Shown here: positions 63,000 through 64,000 of the stretch, piece after piece
Position numbering within the stretch: position 1 is the stretch's first letter
Layout of the letters: every line of letters starts with the position of its first letter
NCBI GenBank assembly: GCA_030220185.1
Contig: JASPKZ010009859.1
Location: 30,143-94,142 of the forward strand
From: Diploptera punctata
Lineage: Eukaryota; Arthropoda; Insecta; Blattodea; Blaberidae
Length of the DNA: 64,000 bases
Reading direction: 5' to 3'
The notes under the pieces: model-generated
What the model was told of the DNA's origin: nothing
Database searches by the model: none
Seen by the model: the letters and a program-made list of their open reading frames with translations, nothing else
Program-made: the position numbers and the translations under genes

Positions 63000-63275
63000 A
63001 CATATGACAGCTAGCGAGCAGCATGCAGCCGTAAGAGACATCTAGTAGCAGATTAAGGTATTACTTGGATGGAGGAAGGCAGATTATATTTTGCTCAGAG
63101 GCACTAGTTTAGATCTCAGAGATTCTTTTACGGAACTCATGGTTTAAAATTCCTCTCGGAGAACTGGTCACTTGGGTTCTTTCCATTCTAGAAATCCATA
63201 GATCTCGGCGGGATTTATCGCTTGACTCTTTGGTAAAGAGGCAAGTAACATAACCCCTAGACGACGGGGTCAAAT
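63000..63275 (-). mobile_element. SINE S1, copy 6
   Basis: Minus-strand head near 63270: 'ccgtcgtctaggggttatgt' (A box region). Body words 'gattcttttacggaactcat' and 'tccatagatctcggcggga' as in copies 2 and 4. It lies outside the 0.3-29.5 kb array. Confidence 0.72.
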
Positions 63276-63854
63276 ATGAACCAAGATAATTAAAAGTAAA
63301 AAATTGAGCCTAGAATGTTTTTACATTGAGCTATATTTTCCTGACACTTAATATATTGTATTTGCAAATACACTAAATTTCCGCTTGACTGATATTAGCG
63401 CCAGAACACGTTTCGGGAAAAATCCCTCCCCCATCATCACTGTCTAACTTTTCGTGAGAACCCCATCGCCTGGCACAGAGCTCCCTATGGCTGTAATGTT
63501 ATGTGCAGGTAGTGTTTTACTGCAAAAAAATATATATATTATATATATATATATATATATTATGAATTCCGTTCGTCATCTCATCCGAGAACACTTTAGT
63601 AACTAAACACAGAAAAACCGAAAATATGGAGTTTCTTCTCTTGAAAATTGTACTTAAAATGTATGGTTTTATATCGGTATATTACGTAACCATAATGTTT
63701 TAGAGGGTGAGAATTAAAATAATAATTTCTGTGACGTTTTCAATTTTATTATCAATAAGTTATTGTGAATGTTATATGTATTCGAGGAGTTACAAAATAC
63801 ATGTCTTGAGTTTTATGTTTTAATACACTACATCAGGAACCATAATAACCTGTA
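63276..63854. other. No gene; contains (TA)n at 63531-63561
   Basis: AT-rich spacer with about 15 TA units interrupted by 'tatt'. No other feature. Confidence 0.5.
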
Positions 63855-64000
63855 TCTTAACAATAAATACACTAATTTTCGCAGATGATTAGGTTTTAAT
63901 TTCCAATTCAGATAATAACTTACAAATAGGACTATCACACTAAATAAAATATTAAGGGATTGTGGAATGGAAATATCAGAGCAAAAGTCAAAAGTAATGG
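63855..64000 (+). pseudogene. LINE reverse transcriptase fragment with F-A-D-D box, cut by right window edge
   Basis: The plus strand reads T-L-I-F-A-D-D (catalytic pair intact) at about 63866-63890, a stop, V-L-I-S-N-S-D-N-N-L-Q-I, a frameshift, then C-G-M-E-I-S-E-Q-K-S-K-V-M at the window end. The M-E-I-x-x-x-K-x-K-V-M element links it to L-B (compare the start of the 2777-3364 frame). The LINE continues beyond 64000. Confidence 0.8.

Overview
This is eukaryotic, AT-rich, intron-scale DNA packed with decayed transposable elements. I recognise no intact cellular gene, rRNA, functional tRNA or CRISPR array. The protein remnants are reverse transcriptases, LINE endonucleases, pogo/Tigger and mariner transposases, a Penelope-like GIY-YIG endonuclease and an XPG/PIN-like transposon protein. 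Several LINE ends finish in the A-M-N-L-R-V-R type tail, and the tRNA-derived SINEs are of types I associate with cockroach and termite assemblies (Blattodea, possibly Periplaneta). The taxon is inferred from family recognition, not shown by a search. LINE, SINE and module labels below (L-A, S1, Q, U, T, V, P, D, E) are mine.

0.3-29.5 kb. A set of non-coding modules recurs in the same order and the same orientation: Q, then SINE S1, then U, then T (which carries SINE S4), then V, then Q again. Parts occur near 0.3-2.7, 5.4-7.4, 15.7-20.5, 20.9-25.9 and 26.2-29.5 kb. The simplest reading is an old degenerate tandem array of a composite unit, since invaded by LINEs, a pogo transposon (17261-18956) and a Penelope-like element (26.7-27.7 kb). 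Between 8.2 and 13.2 kb lies a decayed LINE split by two inverted copies of one MITE-like element.

29.5-32.5 kb. A 2,989-bp element is an almost complete palindrome: two arms of about 1.3 kb around a 0.4-kb centre, bounded by TATA. It encodes remnants of a protein with XPG/PIN-like acidic motifs and a Cys-rich tail. This is the most unusual object in the window.

32.5-47 kb. SINEs dominate, including three tandem copies of one tRNA-derived SINE at 36.2-36.8 kb, with LINE tails, long simple repeats and a 393-bp mariner-derived element with TA target duplications.

47-54 kb. A Jockey-type LINE with gag-like ORF1, endonuclease and reverse transcriptase is interrupted inside its endonuclease by a second, 5'-truncated LINE with an 11-bp target site duplication.

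54-64 kb. LINE fragments, SINEs and a second copy of the 43.5-44.9 kb composite repeat. A LINE reverse transcriptase fragment runs off the right edge.

Several insertions have exact target site duplications, so their ends and relative ages can be read directly. Edges of degraded repeats without such duplications are approximate, to a few tens of bases.
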